In this document: one piece after another, positions 7,386-15,526 of the stretch
How positions within the stretch are numbered: the first letter of the stretch is position 1
How the letters are laid out: each line of letters starts with the position of its first letter
Assembly (NCBI GenBank): GCA_964403795.1
Contig: CAYOHP010000027.1
Coordinates: forward strand, 1 to 64,000
DNA from: CAYOHP01 sp964403795 [NCBI: uncultured bacterium]
GTDB taxonomy: Bacteria > Muiribacteriota > UBA6191 > CAZXTJ01
Direction: 5' to 3'
DNA length: 64,000 bases
Notes under the pieces: model-generated
Seen by the model: only the letters and a program-made list of their open reading frames with translations
The model's database searches: none
What the model was told of the DNA's origin: nothing
Program-made: the position numbers and the translations under genes

Positions 7386-8642
7386 TCACTCGTCGAGATC
7401 GGACTCGCTGCCCTGTTCCAGGGCCCGCTCGGTGTAGGCCTCGAGGTTGGTGAAGAACTCGTCGCGCTCGCCCTCGGGGTGCCCTGCCGAGAAGATCCCC
7501 ATGTCCCCGCGGTCCTTGAGGATGCGGAGCAGGTCGCGACCCATGGCCTTGGCGTCGACGACGACCGGCTCGACCGACCAGAAGCTCCCGTCGGTCTTCT
7601 CCTCCATGCGGATCCCCGAGGAGTTGGCCAGCTCGGCTCCCAGGCTCACCAGCTGGTCGTCCCGGAGCATCCCGTGGCTTGCCGGGTAGACGGTACGGGC
7701 GACCAGGCCCGGTCGGGAGGTGCGGATCCCCGCCACCGGACCTCCGTCGCCGGTGATCAGCTCCTGAACCGCATTGCGAACCCGGTGGGCGGCAGCCGCC
7801 GGGTCCCTCTCCGTCAGCTCGGTGGTGCGGGGTTCGGCCCGGGGCGAGAATGCCTCGGCCGAGAACCGGTCGAAGAGTCCGACCCGCAACGCCTCGCTTG
7901 CAGATCCCGAGAACGACTGGGGGTCCTTGCACCAGTCCCGGGTGTAGACGACCGATTCCTCGAACGTCCGCTGCCATTCGCTGCGGGGGAAGACCGAGGG
8001 CTTCCACTTCAGGTAGCCGTACCAGGAGGCCCAGAGGATCCCCTTCAAGGCCGTGAGGTAGGCGCCGTAACCCAGTCCTGCCAGCTCGGCATGGCGGCGG
8101 CTCACGACCTGGTTGTGGGCCCCGAACCGCTCGGCGTACTGGACGCTCGAGGTGTGGATCTGGTCCACGTCGAAGATCGCCTTCATCCCCTTGATCACGT
8201 CCCGCTCGTACCCCTCGCCCTGGTACCGGATCCGGGTCCCGAGGGTGATCTCCTTCTTCAGGTGGGTGAGTCCGCTCTCGCGGATGTAGCGGCCGTGGCC
8301 GGACACGTCCTGCTCCTGGTGGCTGGCCCACCCGTAGGCGAACGCCATGGTGCGGGAGTCGCGGGCGTTCTGGAGGAGGAGGAGACCGAAGTGGCGATCG
8401 AGGTGGACGTACTCCGGTCCGTGGAAGAGGTAGCCGTCCGGGCCGTAGCAGCCGTAGACGTAGGCGTCCCGGGTGGCGGAGGCCGAGAGCTCGCCGGGAA
8501 CCTCGCCCGAGTAGCGGCGGAGCATGGTCTCGCCGATCACGGCATGTTCCGGCTGGCCCCATGCGAGGAGGCGGTCCGGAGAGACGCCCAGGAACAGGAC
8601 GAGGATCGCGAGCCGGGCATGGCGAGTGCGGACCGAGGACAT
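7386..8642 (-). CDS. secreted zinc-dependent phospholipase C-like enzyme
   Basis: A 418-residue exported protein whose first 250 residues resemble the bacterial zinc phospholipase C / S1-P1 nuclease fold. A signal peptide ends just before Trp28 (LLAWG); in this family the mature N-terminal Trp is itself a zinc ligand. Other candidate ligands are His33, Asp69 (GPDGY), His84, and the block FAYGWASHQEQDVSGHG with His108, Asp112 and His116. It would cleave phospholipid head groups outside the cytoplasm. The C-terminal 150 residues are an extra, unassigned region. Start 8642 is supported by GGGAGG 6 nt upstream. It is the last gene of a leftward group starting with the HAD phosphatase at 10181; TolB-like neighbours are absent. 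Confidence 0.8.
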   Translation of the reverse strand: MSSVRTRHARLAILVLFLGVSPDRLLAWGQPEHAVIGETMLRRYSGEVPGELSASATRDAYVYGCYGPDGYLFHGPEYVHLDRHFGLLLLQNARDSRTMAFAYGWASHQEQDVSGHGRYIRESGLTHLKKEITLGTRIRYQGEGYERDVIKGMKAIFDVDQIHTSSVQYAERFGAHNQVVSRRHAELAGLGYGAYLTALKGILWASWYGYLKWKPSVFPRSEWQRTFEESVVYTRDWCKDPQSFSGSASEALRVGLFDRFSAEAFSPRAEPRTTELTERDPAAAAHRVRNAVQELITGDGGPVAGIRTSRPGLVARTVYPASHGMLRDDQLVSLGAELANSSGIRMEEKTDGSFWSVEPVVVDAKAMGRDLLRILKDRGDMGIFSAGHPEGERDEFFTNLEAYTERALEQGSESDLDE

Positions 8643-8686
8643 GCGCAACCTCCCGGGCTCCGGGGAGCCCCCCCGGGAATCGCCGG

Positions 8687-9193
8687 TCACCGACGCGGTA
8701 CCGGCTGGTCGAGGATCTGGATGAAGTCGAGCCCCTCTTCGGAGCGGGGCAGGGTCATCGAGGACTGGAAGGCGCGGACCACGTCCTCGGGCACGCAGCG
8801 TTCCCGCCGGCGATTGCGATCGAGGCAGAGGTCCACCGGAGGCGCCAGGAACAGGCAGCCGACCGACTTGCCCAGGGAGCGGGCCAGGTCGATGTAGGGC
8901 CGGCGGAGTTCGGTGGTGATGTGGGTGTTGTCCACCACCACCGGGCGCCCTGACTGCAGCTCGTGGCGGATCACGGCCATCTCGATCTCGGTGATCAGGG
9001 GCTCGACCTCCTGGCACCAGTCCTGGGGCCGCCAGGGCTTCTGGGTCGTCATCTGCTTGTGGAAGCAGCGGATCTCGTCGCGGTTGACCCGTCGACGGTC
9101 CGGGAACCAGTCGATCGCCAGGCTGGACTTCCCCGCCCCCTGGAGTCCCCCGATGAGAAGCAGGTCGACTTCAGAAGCGGGGAGCGTCAGCAC
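8687..9193 (-). CDS. P-loop kinase of the polynucleotide-kinase/zeta type
   Basis: A 168-residue cytosolic P-loop protein: Walker A GLQGAGKSS (16-24), then RRRVNRDEIR (33-42), a motif shared with the 5'-OH kinase domain of T4 polynucleotide kinase and Pnkp, then VVVDNTHIT (a Walker-B-like segment) and an Arg-rich lid NRRRERC. The family transfers phosphate from ATP to a 5'-hydroxyl of DNA or RNA, or to small substrates. The GTG start at 9193 lies inside the upstream HAD-phosphatase gene (23-bp overlap) with GGAGG before it, so the two are translationally coupled. Substrate is unknown; zeta-toxin-like and AAA annotations are alternatives, but no antitoxin gene is present. Confidence 0.75.
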   Translation of the reverse strand: MLTLPASEVDLLLIGGLQGAGKSSLAIDWFPDRRRVNRDEIRCFHKQMTTQKPWRPQDWCQEVEPLITEIEMAVIRHELQSGRPVVVDNTHITTELRRPYIDLARSLGKSVGCLFLAPPVDLCLDRNRRRERCVPEDVVRAFQSSMTLPRSEEGLDFIQILDQPVPRR

Positions 9194-10181
9194 CGAATGC
9201 CATCCTCCGGAACAGGGTCACGCGGGTCCCGAAGAGGATCCCGTCGATCTCGTGCCAGTCGGCGACCCGCTCGGCACCCTGGACGCCACCCGTCTCCCCG
9301 AGGATCAGGGTACGCAGGCCGTGGTTCCGATAGGCGATGGCGTCGGTCTTCTTGTCTCCGATGCCCAGGACCATGCGGGGGAAGCTCTCCTTGATGCGGG
9401 CCAGGGTCTGCGTCTTGTACTTGGCCTCGTCGTAGGTGGGGTACTTCTTCCAGTCGAGAAGGTAGACCGGCAGGCGGGGAAAGCCCCAATGGGCCAGCCA
9501 CCGCTTGGTCACGTCGAGGAACTTGTTGGGACGGGCGGTCACGTAGACCACGTCATGGGTCGCCAGGATCTTCGGCACCACGGCAGGGGAGTGTTCCAGG
9601 GGAAGGTCGTCGATCTTGCCCTTGATCACGTTCCAGTTGCTGGTGTGGCTCAGGGTGTGGTCGATGTCGAGGATCACGAGGTCGCGATCCGGGCTGCGGA
9701 CCGAGCAGAGCAGGGTATCGGCGCCGGGGGCGTAATCGGCATCGCCGGCGAAGCGGACCTCGACGGCGTGGTCGCCGAGCTCGCCTGCGTCCCAGGTAAC
9801 GGTGGCGGTCCCGTCGTCGTCGGTCACGGCCGATCCGAGGAGTTCTCCGCCCCGGCGGAACTCGAGGGTCTTGCCGGGGAGGTCGCGGCGCCAGAAGCGG
9901 CGATCGTGCAGGTCGTCGCCCCCGACCAGGCGGGCGGCCACCAGGGCGTCAGGCGAGAGGAGGGGGGCATAGGCCGGGGCCCGCAGGGCCCGCTCGGCGG
10001 CCTCGCCGAAGCCCTCCCGCTCGAGCTTCGCGGTCAGGACGACGGTCCCGGTTCGGGCGACCTGGTCCCAGGCGGAGAGGATCACGTCCTTGCGGCCGGC
10101 CTGTGCGGTTCCGGTCGCGGCCGAGAGCGCCAGGACCAGGAGGGTCGTGGTCCTCAGGCGGGCGGGGGCGGCATGCCTCAT
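9171..10181 (-). CDS. secreted HAD-family phosphatase (App1/LNS2-like)
   Basis: A 336-residue protein with signal peptide (1-28, cleavage after AQA), a middle Ig-like segment (about 105-160: LEFRRGGELLGSAVTDDDG) and a HAD phosphatase domain (165-310). Motif I is LDIDHTLS with Asp172/Asp174; motif II is VYVTARP (Thr215); motif III/IV is Lys266 with GIGDKKTD (Asp276/Asp280). The VYVTARP block followed by WLAHWGFPRLPVYLL resembles lipin/App1-type phosphatidate phosphatases. Start 10181 has AGGAG 9 nt upstream and the promoter at 10241-10269. Its 3' end overlaps the P-loop kinase gene by 23 bp. The odd point is coupling of an exported phosphatase to a kinase without export signal. Confidence 0.8.
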   Translation of the reverse strand: MRHAAPARLRTTTLLVLALSAATGTAQAGRKDVILSAWDQVARTGTVVLTAKLEREGFGEAAERALRAPAYAPLLSPDALVAARLVGGDDLHDRRFWRRDLPGKTLEFRRGGELLGSAVTDDDGTATVTWDAGELGDHAVEVRFAGDADYAPGADTLLCSVRSPDRDLVILDIDHTLSHTSNWNVIKGKIDDLPLEHSPAVVPKILATHDVVYVTARPNKFLDVTKRWLAHWGFPRLPVYLLDWKKYPTYDEAKYKTQTLARIKESFPRMVLGIGDKKTDAIAYRNHGLRTLILGETGGVQGAERVADWHEIDGILFGTRVTLFRRMAFGADAPRF

Positions 10182-10240
10182 GGGTGGCTTCTCCTCGATG
10201 CTCGACTCCGCCGTTCGATCGAGGATCGGCGAAGCCGCAG

Positions 10241-10269
10241 AGCATAGCGAGCGGTCCCGGAGTTGGCAA
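10241..10269 (-). promoter_or_regulatory. sigma-70-like promoter of the HAD/kinase/phospholipase genes
   Basis: On the minus strand TTGCCA (10269-10264), 17 nt, TATGCT (10246-10241). It lies about 60 bp upstream of the HAD phosphatase ATG and within the 115-bp divergent region shared with the alpha/beta hydrolase. Confidence 0.6.
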
Positions 10270-10296
10270 GGGAGTATTCTCGGGCCGGAGGCTCCC

Positions 10297-11220
10297 GTGG
10301 ATCTGGTGGCCGGTGCGATGCTCGTCGCAGGAGGAGCCTGGATCGCTTCTTCCGCGATCGGCCTCGCCCTCTGGAGCGCTTCCTCGGTCCGCCGACGGTC
10401 CCTGGCGAGCGCTCCGGCCATGGATCTCTCTCCCGAGGCCTTCGAGGTGACCTTCCGGACCGCCGACGGGATGAGGATCGAAGGGGTCCTGGCACCTCCC
10501 AGGGGGAATGCCCCGGTCCTCATCCTCCAGCACGGGCAGGGCGGGACCAGGGACTCGGCCCTGGTCCTGGGACGACCGTTCGCGGCTGCGGGCTACGGGG
10601 TCCTGGCCTTCGACTGGAGGGCCCATGGTCGCTCCGGGGGCCGATGGATCCATTTCGGGGCCCATGAACATCGAGACCTCACCGGGGCGGTCGAGTTCCT
10701 CGCGACCCATGCCGGGACCCGGGGGCGTCCCGTGGGGGTCTATGCCTGCAGTCTGGGCGCGGCGGCCGCCGCCATGGCGGCCCCGGACCTGGGGCCCCAG
10801 GTGGGGGCGATGGTCCTGGACTGCGCCTACGGCTGCCTGGGTCGGATGACCGCCTACCGACTCTCCCACCTGCCCGCGGTCCGGTTCCCGGCCAAGCTGG
10901 CGATCGACTTCGCAGGTCGCCTGGTCTCGGGGACGACCCCCGGGAGCGTCGTCCCGGAACGGAACCTGGCGGCCTTCGCACCGAGGCCGCTCATGGTCTG
11001 CCACGGAACCCTCGACCGGGTCATCCCGGTGGACGAGGGGCGCCGGGTCTTCGCCAGCTACCCGGGGCCCAAGGAGTACTGGGAGAGCGACGACGACGGT
11101 CACGTCTCGGCCCGGGAGACCAAGTCCCGGGAGTGGCTGGCGAGGGTGGCGGGCTTCTTCGCCCGGCACCTGCGGGAGGCTCCCGGGATGGAACGGGTCC
11201 TGGAAGTTGCCCGGGGCTGA
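10297..11220 (+). CDS. alpha/beta hydrolase, membrane-anchored
   Basis: A 307-residue serine hydrolase. An N-terminal hydrophobic stretch (about 5-27) probably anchors it in the inner membrane. The fold is recognised by LILQHGQGG (oxyanion region), AAGYGVLAFDWRAHG, the nucleophile in YACSLGAA (Ala replaces the first Gly of GxSxG), the acid in HGTLDRVIP and the base in DGHVS. The GTG at 10297 is selected for GGAGG at 10287-10291; upstream in-frame starts would run through the divergent promoter. It is a paralogue of 54518-55459, sharing the FAAAGYGVLAFDW block. Substrate unknown; it probably acts on an ester or short peptide. The next gene follows after 17 bp. Confidence 0.85.
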   Translation: MDLVAGAMLVAGGAWIASSAIGLALWSASSVRRRSLASAPAMDLSPEAFEVTFRTADGMRIEGVLAPPRGNAPVLILQHGQGGTRDSALVLGRPFAAAGYGVLAFDWRAHGRSGGRWIHFGAHEHRDLTGAVEFLATHAGTRGRPVGVYACSLGAAAAAMAAPDLGPQVGAMVLDCAYGCLGRMTAYRLSHLPAVRFPAKLAIDFAGRLVSGTTPGSVVPERNLAAFAPRPLMVCHGTLDRVIPVDEGRRVFASYPGPKEYWESDDDGHVSARETKSREWLARVAGFFARHLREAPGMERVLEVARG

Positions 11221-11237
11221 CTCCGGGGAGGGCGGAG

Positions 11238-11549
11238 ATGGCGCACTGCCGGTACGAGGAGCTCGAGGACCTGGAGGGGATCCTCGTCGAGATCCGATCC
11301 TGGGAGGGGATCCGGGAGCCCAAGCCGGGAATCTTCTACCTGGGGGGGAAGGGGTTCCTGCACTTCCACAGCAAGGGGGAGGAGAGGTGGGCCGACATCC
11401 GTGCCGGCCGGGACTGGGGGACGCCCGTCGGGATCCCGCGCCACGCTCCCGGGGGCGCGCTGCCGGCCTTCCTCGGAATCGTGAGGGAGAGGTACCTGGC
11501 GACCCGGGCATGGAAGGAGCCCCGCAAGGACAGGAAGGATCGGGGCTGA
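11238..11549 (+). CDS. conserved small protein of unknown function
   Basis: A 103-residue soluble protein with no signal peptide or membrane segment. It starts MAHCRYEELEDLEGILVEIR and contains PGIFYLGGKGFLHFHSKGEE followed by RWADIRAGRDW, which looks like a compact alpha-beta domain; the FLHFH and ADIR elements may be conserved. ATG 11238 has GGGGAGGGCGGAG upstream and the gene follows the hydrolase by 17 bp, so the two are likely an operon. I recognise no family with confidence. Its stop codon is the first element of the inverted repeat at 11549-11712. Confidence 0.7.
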   Translation: MAHCRYEELEDLEGILVEIRSWEGIREPKPGIFYLGGKGFLHFHSKGEERWADIRAGRDWGTPVGIPRHAPGGALPAFLGIVRERYLATRAWKEPRKDRKDRG

Positions 11550-11712
11550 GAGCCCGTGAATCTCTCCCCGACGGGCTTCGAGCGCCCCATCATCCCCGCC
11601 TGCGGCAGCGCTCTCCTCGCAGGCAGGATCCGCTGCCCGCTTCGTCGATCGCCTTGCAGACGGGGCGCTGGGTCGCTCTCGGGCCGACGCCGGGGAGAGG
11701 TTCACGGGCTCT
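11549..11712. repeat. 164-bp nested inverted repeat
   Basis: Outer arms of 22 bp (11549-11570 and 11691-11712) pair at 21 positions, and the odd one (11561/11700) would be a G-U pair in RNA. Inside lie further perfect arms: AGCGCCCC (11581-11588) with GGGGCGCT (11662-11669), GGCAGCG (11604-11610) with CGCTGCC (11631-11637), and, as an alternative fold, GCCTGC (11598-11603) with GCAGGC (11619-11624). The element fills most of the gap between two rightward genes and ends 32 bp before the cNMP/patatin start. It could be a small non-autonomous mobile element, a structured RNA or an unusual terminator. No target duplication is obvious. Confidence 0.7.
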
Positions 11713-11744
11713 AAGTCGGGGAGCCGCCTGCTACCTTTCGGGCG

Positions 11745-13733
11745 ATGGCGAGTGAGGACGACCCGCTGGTCACGGCCGAGCGATCCCGGGCCCTCCGGGC
11801 CCTGGAACGGGTGCGGCTCTTCCGGGGGCTGCCGCGGGAGATGATCGAGGAGGCGGCCGCCAACCTCCACGAGGTCCGGTTCGCCAAGGGGGGTAGGCTC
11901 GCGATCCAGGGGGAGAGGCTCGAACAGGCGCTCCTGATCGTCCTCTCGGGGCGGGTCCGGCTGCTGGACCAGGAGGGCGGGGAGACGCCCCGGATCGTGG
12001 CCTTCCTGGGGCCGGGGGACGTCTACGGGTCGTTGGAACTGCTGACGGGCGGTCCGTCCCGGGCGACCGCCGAGGCCCTGATCGATACCGTCACCATGGC
12101 CCTGCCGCACCGGGCCTTCCACGCCCTGCTGGCGGGCTACCCGTCGGCGGCACTGCTGCTGGCTCGCATGCTCGGGCGTCGGCTGGAGGCCTGGACCTCG
12201 CGGCGGGGGCGGCGGCGGACCGCCGTCTTCCTCGGGGTGTGGGCGCCGCAGGAGGGGCCGCTCGCCACCCTGGCGGCGCTGGCCTTGGCCAGGGCCGTGG
12301 AGGAGGTGGCGGGGAGCCGGGTGCTGCTGCTCGACACCGCCTATGCCGGGCCCCGGCCCGGGGACGGGGGCGCAGGCCTGGTCCGCTCGCTCGGCGAACT
12401 CACCGATGCGAGGGGCGATGTGGACCCGGAGCTGTTGCGATCCCGGGTATTGCATGCCGACCAGGGGCTCTCGTTCGTCCAGCTCGGGATCCCCGAGGAC
12501 GAGCTGGATCGGCTCGGGGCCACCGTGTTCCCGGCGCTCCTGGGCGAGGCCAAGAGCCTGGCGTCCTACGTGGTGATGAGCCTGGCAGGGAGGTTGACGC
12601 CGGGTCGGAGGGCAGTGGTCGAGCAGCTCGAGCAACGGATGGCGGTCGTCACCCCCGAGGACCTGGGCGAACCGGATCGGCTCCGGGAGCTCTCCACGCT
12701 CCCGGGCGAGGGGACGACCTTCGGTCTGGTGCTGCCCGAGGGGAAGGCTCCCGTCGATCCCGCCGTGTTCCGGACCCTGACCGGGAGGGAGCGGGGATTC
12801 GTGCTGCCGTTCCGGGATGCCTCGACCCGGAGCGTGCTGCGGTTGATGCCCTATCCCAGCGAGGCGCTCTCGCCCGAGGAGCCGGCTATGGTGCGGGCCC
12901 GTTCCCTGGCCCGTCGGGTGACCCGCCGCCGGGTCGGGGTCTGCCTGGGGTCGGGGACCGCGCTGGGATGGGCCCACATCGGTGTGCTCAAGGTACTGGA
13001 GCGGGAAGGGATCCCGATCGACTGCATGTCGGCCAGTTCGATGGGGTCCATCGTGGCGTCCATGTACGCCTCGGGCTGGGGGACCCAGCGGATGGAGGAG
13101 TTCGCCGGGTCGGTCACCCGGGAGAAGCTCGACGAGCTCACCGACTTGAACTGGCCGATCATGCGCGATGGGCTGATCCGGGGGGACCGGCTGCTCGCGT
13201 TCTTCGAGGGGATCTTCGAAGGCCGCGACCTGGAGGACCTGGAGATCCCTCTCCTGATCCAGGCCTGCGACCTGGGTGCGGGGCGGCCCCACATCTTCCG
13301 GACCGGTCCGGTGGCCGAGGCGGTGCGGGCCTCGATCTCGCTCCCCGGGATCTTCCGCATGGTGGCCCATGGGGACCGTTACCTGGTCGACGGCGGGGTC
13401 CACGACACCTTGCCGATCGAGCCGCTGCGCGGCCTCGGAGGCGACCTGGTGATCGCGGTGAACACCACCCAGGATCCCCGCCAGAGCGAGGCGGCGGCCG
13501 GGGATGTCGGGGCCTACAACCTCTTCGACGTGTTCCTCCGGTCGCTCGAGGTGATGCAGCAGCGGCGCACCGGGTTCGAGGGGAGGAATGCCGACGTGGT
13601 CATCCAGCCGAGGATCCGGGACGTGACCTGGCGCGAGCTGTGGCGGGCAAAGGAGCTGATCGGGTTCGGCGAAGAAGCGGCCGAGGCTTCCCTGGACGAG
13701 GTCCTCCGGGTGCTGCACAAGCCCCCGGTGTGA
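11745..13733 (+). CDS. cyclic-nucleotide-binding, patatin-like phospholipase
   Basis: A 662-residue cytosolic or membrane-associated lipase of the neuropathy-target-esterase kind. Residues about 20-140 form a cNMP-binding domain (FAKGGRLAIQGERLEQ, GPGDVYGSLELL). Residues 150-330 look like a MinD-like Rossmann region (FLGVWAPQEG, RVLLLDTAY) without a P-loop. Residues 393-600 are patatin: oxyanion CLGSGTALGWAHIGVL, nucleophile Ser432 in SASSMGS and Asp549 in VDGGVHD, the Ser-Asp dyad. It would hydrolyse phospholipids under control of a bound ligand. ATG 11745 has no strong ribosome site but a TACCTT -10-like box only 8 nt before, so a very short leader is possible. Confidence 0.9.
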   Translation: MASEDDPLVTAERSRALRALERVRLFRGLPREMIEEAAANLHEVRFAKGGRLAIQGERLEQALLIVLSGRVRLLDQEGGETPRIVAFLGPGDVYGSLELLTGGPSRATAEALIDTVTMALPHRAFHALLAGYPSAALLLARMLGRRLEAWTSRRGRRRTAVFLGVWAPQEGPLATLAALALARAVEEVAGSRVLLLDTAYAGPRPGDGGAGLVRSLGELTDARGDVDPELLRSRVLHADQGLSFVQLGIPEDELDRLGATVFPALLGEAKSLASYVVMSLAGRLTPGRRAVVEQLEQRMAVVTPEDLGEPDRLRELSTLPGEGTTFGLVLPEGKAPVDPAVFRTLTGRERGFVLPFRDASTRSVLRLMPYPSEALSPEEPAMVRARSLARRVTRRRVGVCLGSGTALGWAHIGVLKVLEREGIPIDCMSASSMGSIVASMYASGWGTQRMEEFAGSVTREKLDELTDLNWPIMRDGLIRGDRLLAFFEGIFEGRDLEDLEIPLLIQACDLGAGRPHIFRTGPVAEAVRASISLPGIFRMVAHGDRYLVDGGVHDTLPIEPLRGLGGDLVIAVNTTQDPRQSEAAAGDVGAYNLFDVFLRSLEVMQQRRTGFEGRNADVVIQPRIRDVTWRELWRAKELIGFGEEAAEASLDEVLRVLHKPPV

Positions 13734-13770
13734 GGTCTGCTAGGGTGGAGCGCGACGGAAGGAATCGACG

Positions 13771-13977
13771 ATGAAGGTCGGAGCGCGCAACCAGGCCGTG
13801 GGCACCGTGACCGCGATCGCCAAGGACAAGGTCATGTGCCAGGTGAAGCTCGACGTCCCTGCCTCCCAGCTGCAGAGCGTCATGACCACCGAGAGCGCCG
13901 ACGAGATGGGCCTCAAGGTCGGCGACAAGGCCCGGGTGGTCGTGAAGGCCATCCATGTGCTCCTGATCAAGGAGTAG
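13771..13977 (+). CDS. molybdate-binding Mop/TOBE small protein (molbindin-like)
   Basis: A 68-residue single TOBE/Mop domain. It has the family pattern GARNQAVGTVTAI, then VKLDVP, a middle MTTESADEMGL, and KVGDKARVVVKAIHVLLIKE at the end. Such proteins bind molybdate or tungstate as oligomers and are thought to store or buffer the oxyanion in the cytosol. ATG 13771 follows the patatin gene by 37 bp, with AAGGAA upstream and a TAGGGT box further up. No molybdate transporter or cofactor gene is nearby, so its link to the rest of the region is unclear. Confidence 0.85.
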   Translation: MKVGARNQAVGTVTAIAKDKVMCQVKLDVPASQLQSVMTTESADEMGLKVGDKARVVVKAIHVLLIKE

Positions 13978-13993
13978 GGGCCCGGCTCCCTGG

Positions 13994-15526
13994 TCAGCGC
14001 TGGTAGGTGCCGCGCTGCCAGCGCGCCATGATCTGGGGGGCGTACTTGGTGCGGGCGAAGCTCCCCGGGTTGGGGCCGCCGTTGTACATGGCGACGGCAT
14101 GCTGCAGGGCGGGCATCCCGGTGGTTCCCCGCGGCATGAAGCGGGTCATCCACTTGTTCATGTCCATGGCGAAGGCCTGGAAGTGGCTGCCGGGCTCGTA
14201 GGGATTCTGCTGGCTCCAGTACTCCTTCCAGTTGCCCATCATGAGCTGGGAGCCTCCGATGGCCCCGCAGTTCGAGCGCAGCGGCTGGAAGTCGCCCCAG
14301 TGGTGCTGGTTCGACTCCTGGTCGAGTAGGCTTCGGATCAGCCCGATCTCCTGCTCGGGGGAGAGGGTCACCCCGATCGCCTCCGTGTTCATGGTGGCCG
14401 CCGCCTGGGTCACCCATCCGGTCCACTGGCTGCGGGTGGTCTTCCAGTCGACCAGGGGCATGCTCCCGGACTGTTGGAGCGCGGCGGCCAGCAGCTGGGA
14501 CTCGGTGAAGAGGGCGTCCCTCACCCGGATCCTGGTCCTGCTCCCGGCGACCCCGTCGAGGTCCTCGGACTCGCTCCCCCCCGGGGTGAAGATCCAGCCC
14601 CCGATCATCGCCCGCAGTGCGGCGCGGTAGAGGGCGGGGTCCCGGACGCCCTGGATGGGGGTGGCGGAGACCTTCCCCGGGCGGATGAAGTGCTGGTCCA
14701 GGTAGCTCCGGGACTTGTAGAAGCCCATGGCCTCGAGCAGGTGGTCGGCGACCTGGGGAGTGATCTCGGCGGGACTCGCCGGGTAGGGCTTGCCGAGCAG
14801 GCGCTGTACCTGGGCGAAGGGGCCGGGGAGGGCGCCGGTACCGGCTCCGGGGGTGAGGGTCGAGGGGAGCGGGGCGGGGACCGATGCTCCGCTCCAGGTC
14901 GCGGGGGCGAAGGGGTCGGTGCCTCCCTGGCCCAGGATCCCGGGTCCGCTCCCCGGCGAGGGCCAGGAGGAGGAGTTCGAGGGGAGAGGCGAGAACCACG
15001 GGGTCTGCTGGCCACCCGGGGACCAGGGTGGCAGGACCGGCCTCGGCTGGAAGGTGTTCCCCGCGCCCAGGAGGGTGGCGAGGATCTGGGAGAACGGGTC
15101 GGTGCTTCCGGTCGGGAAGGTCGTGCCGATCTGGGCGCCGGGCCAGGGTCGACTGGCGAGTACGGGAGATCCGAGCGAACTGGCGCAGCCGTAGCAGGGC
15201 GGCATGCCGACCTGGGGGGCGCCGTTTGCAGACCCCTGGCTGGCCGCGGCCATGACGATCAGGATGGCGACGAAGATCCCGATCAGCATGGCGGGGTCGA
15301 GCTTCCCACCGGACTTGGGTGGCGGCATCATCCCCGGGGGTGGCGGGAGGGGGGGAGGCGCGAGGACCGGCGGCTTGGGGGGCAGGGGGGCAGGGATGCT
15401 CGGGGGGCGGGTCCCGATCGAGGTGCTCTGGGCGTAGCCGCGACCGGGGACCAGGAGGAGGCAGGCCGACAGGGCAGCGGCCTTCCCCACGGTCGTGCCG
15501 AAGGGGATCCGGTCAACGAGCGACAT
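13994..15526 (-). CDS. secreted or anchored lytic-transglycosylase-like protein
   Basis: A 510-residue protein. N-terminal signal peptide (to about AYAQ), a Pro-rich stretch with a long PPLPPPP run, one predicted membrane helix (LIGIFVAILIVMAAAS, about 80-95), then a long Gly/Pro/Ser-rich linker to about 250. The C-terminal third has goose-lysozyme/SLT-like elements: LLDQESNQHHWGDF (putative catalytic Glu), GAIGGSQLMMGNW and LQHAVAMYNGGPNPG. It probably cleaves or binds peptidoglycan in the periplasm. ATG 15526 has AGGAGG 6-7 nt upstream and sits 14 bp inside the preceding gene, so expression is coupled. The low-complexity linker is unusual for this class. Confidence 0.7.
   Translation of the reverse strand: MSLVDRIPFGTTVGKAAALSACLLLVPGRGYAQSTSIGTRPPSIPAPLPPKPPVLAPPPLPPPPGMMPPPKSGGKLDPAMLIGIFVAILIVMAAASQGSANGAPQVGMPPCYGCASSLGSPVLASRPWPGAQIGTTFPTGSTDPFSQILATLLGAGNTFQPRPVLPPWSPGGQQTPWFSPLPSNSSSWPSPGSGPGILGQGGTDPFAPATWSGASVPAPLPSTLTPGAGTGALPGPFAQVQRLLGKPYPASPAEITPQVADHLLEAMGFYKSRSYLDQHFIRPGKVSATPIQGVRDPALYRAALRAMIGGWIFTPGGSESEDLDGVAGSRTRIRVRDALFTESQLLAAALQQSGSMPLVDWKTTRSQWTGWVTQAAATMNTEAIGVTLSPEQEIGLIRSLLDQESNQHHWGDFQPLRSNCGAIGGSQLMMGNWKEYWSQQNPYEPGSHFQAFAMDMNKWMTRFMPRGTTGMPALQHAVAMYNGGPNPGSFARTKYAPQIMARWQRGTYQR

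Noticed and set aside
8687-9193. Zeta-type toxin-antitoxin system
   Set aside because: The P-loop protein resembles zeta kinases, but no small antitoxin gene precedes it; the upstream overlapping gene is an exported HAD phosphatase.
11549-11712. Integron attC site
   Set aside because: The nested repeat lacks the GTTRRRY / RYYYAAC core sites, and no integron integrase is nearby.
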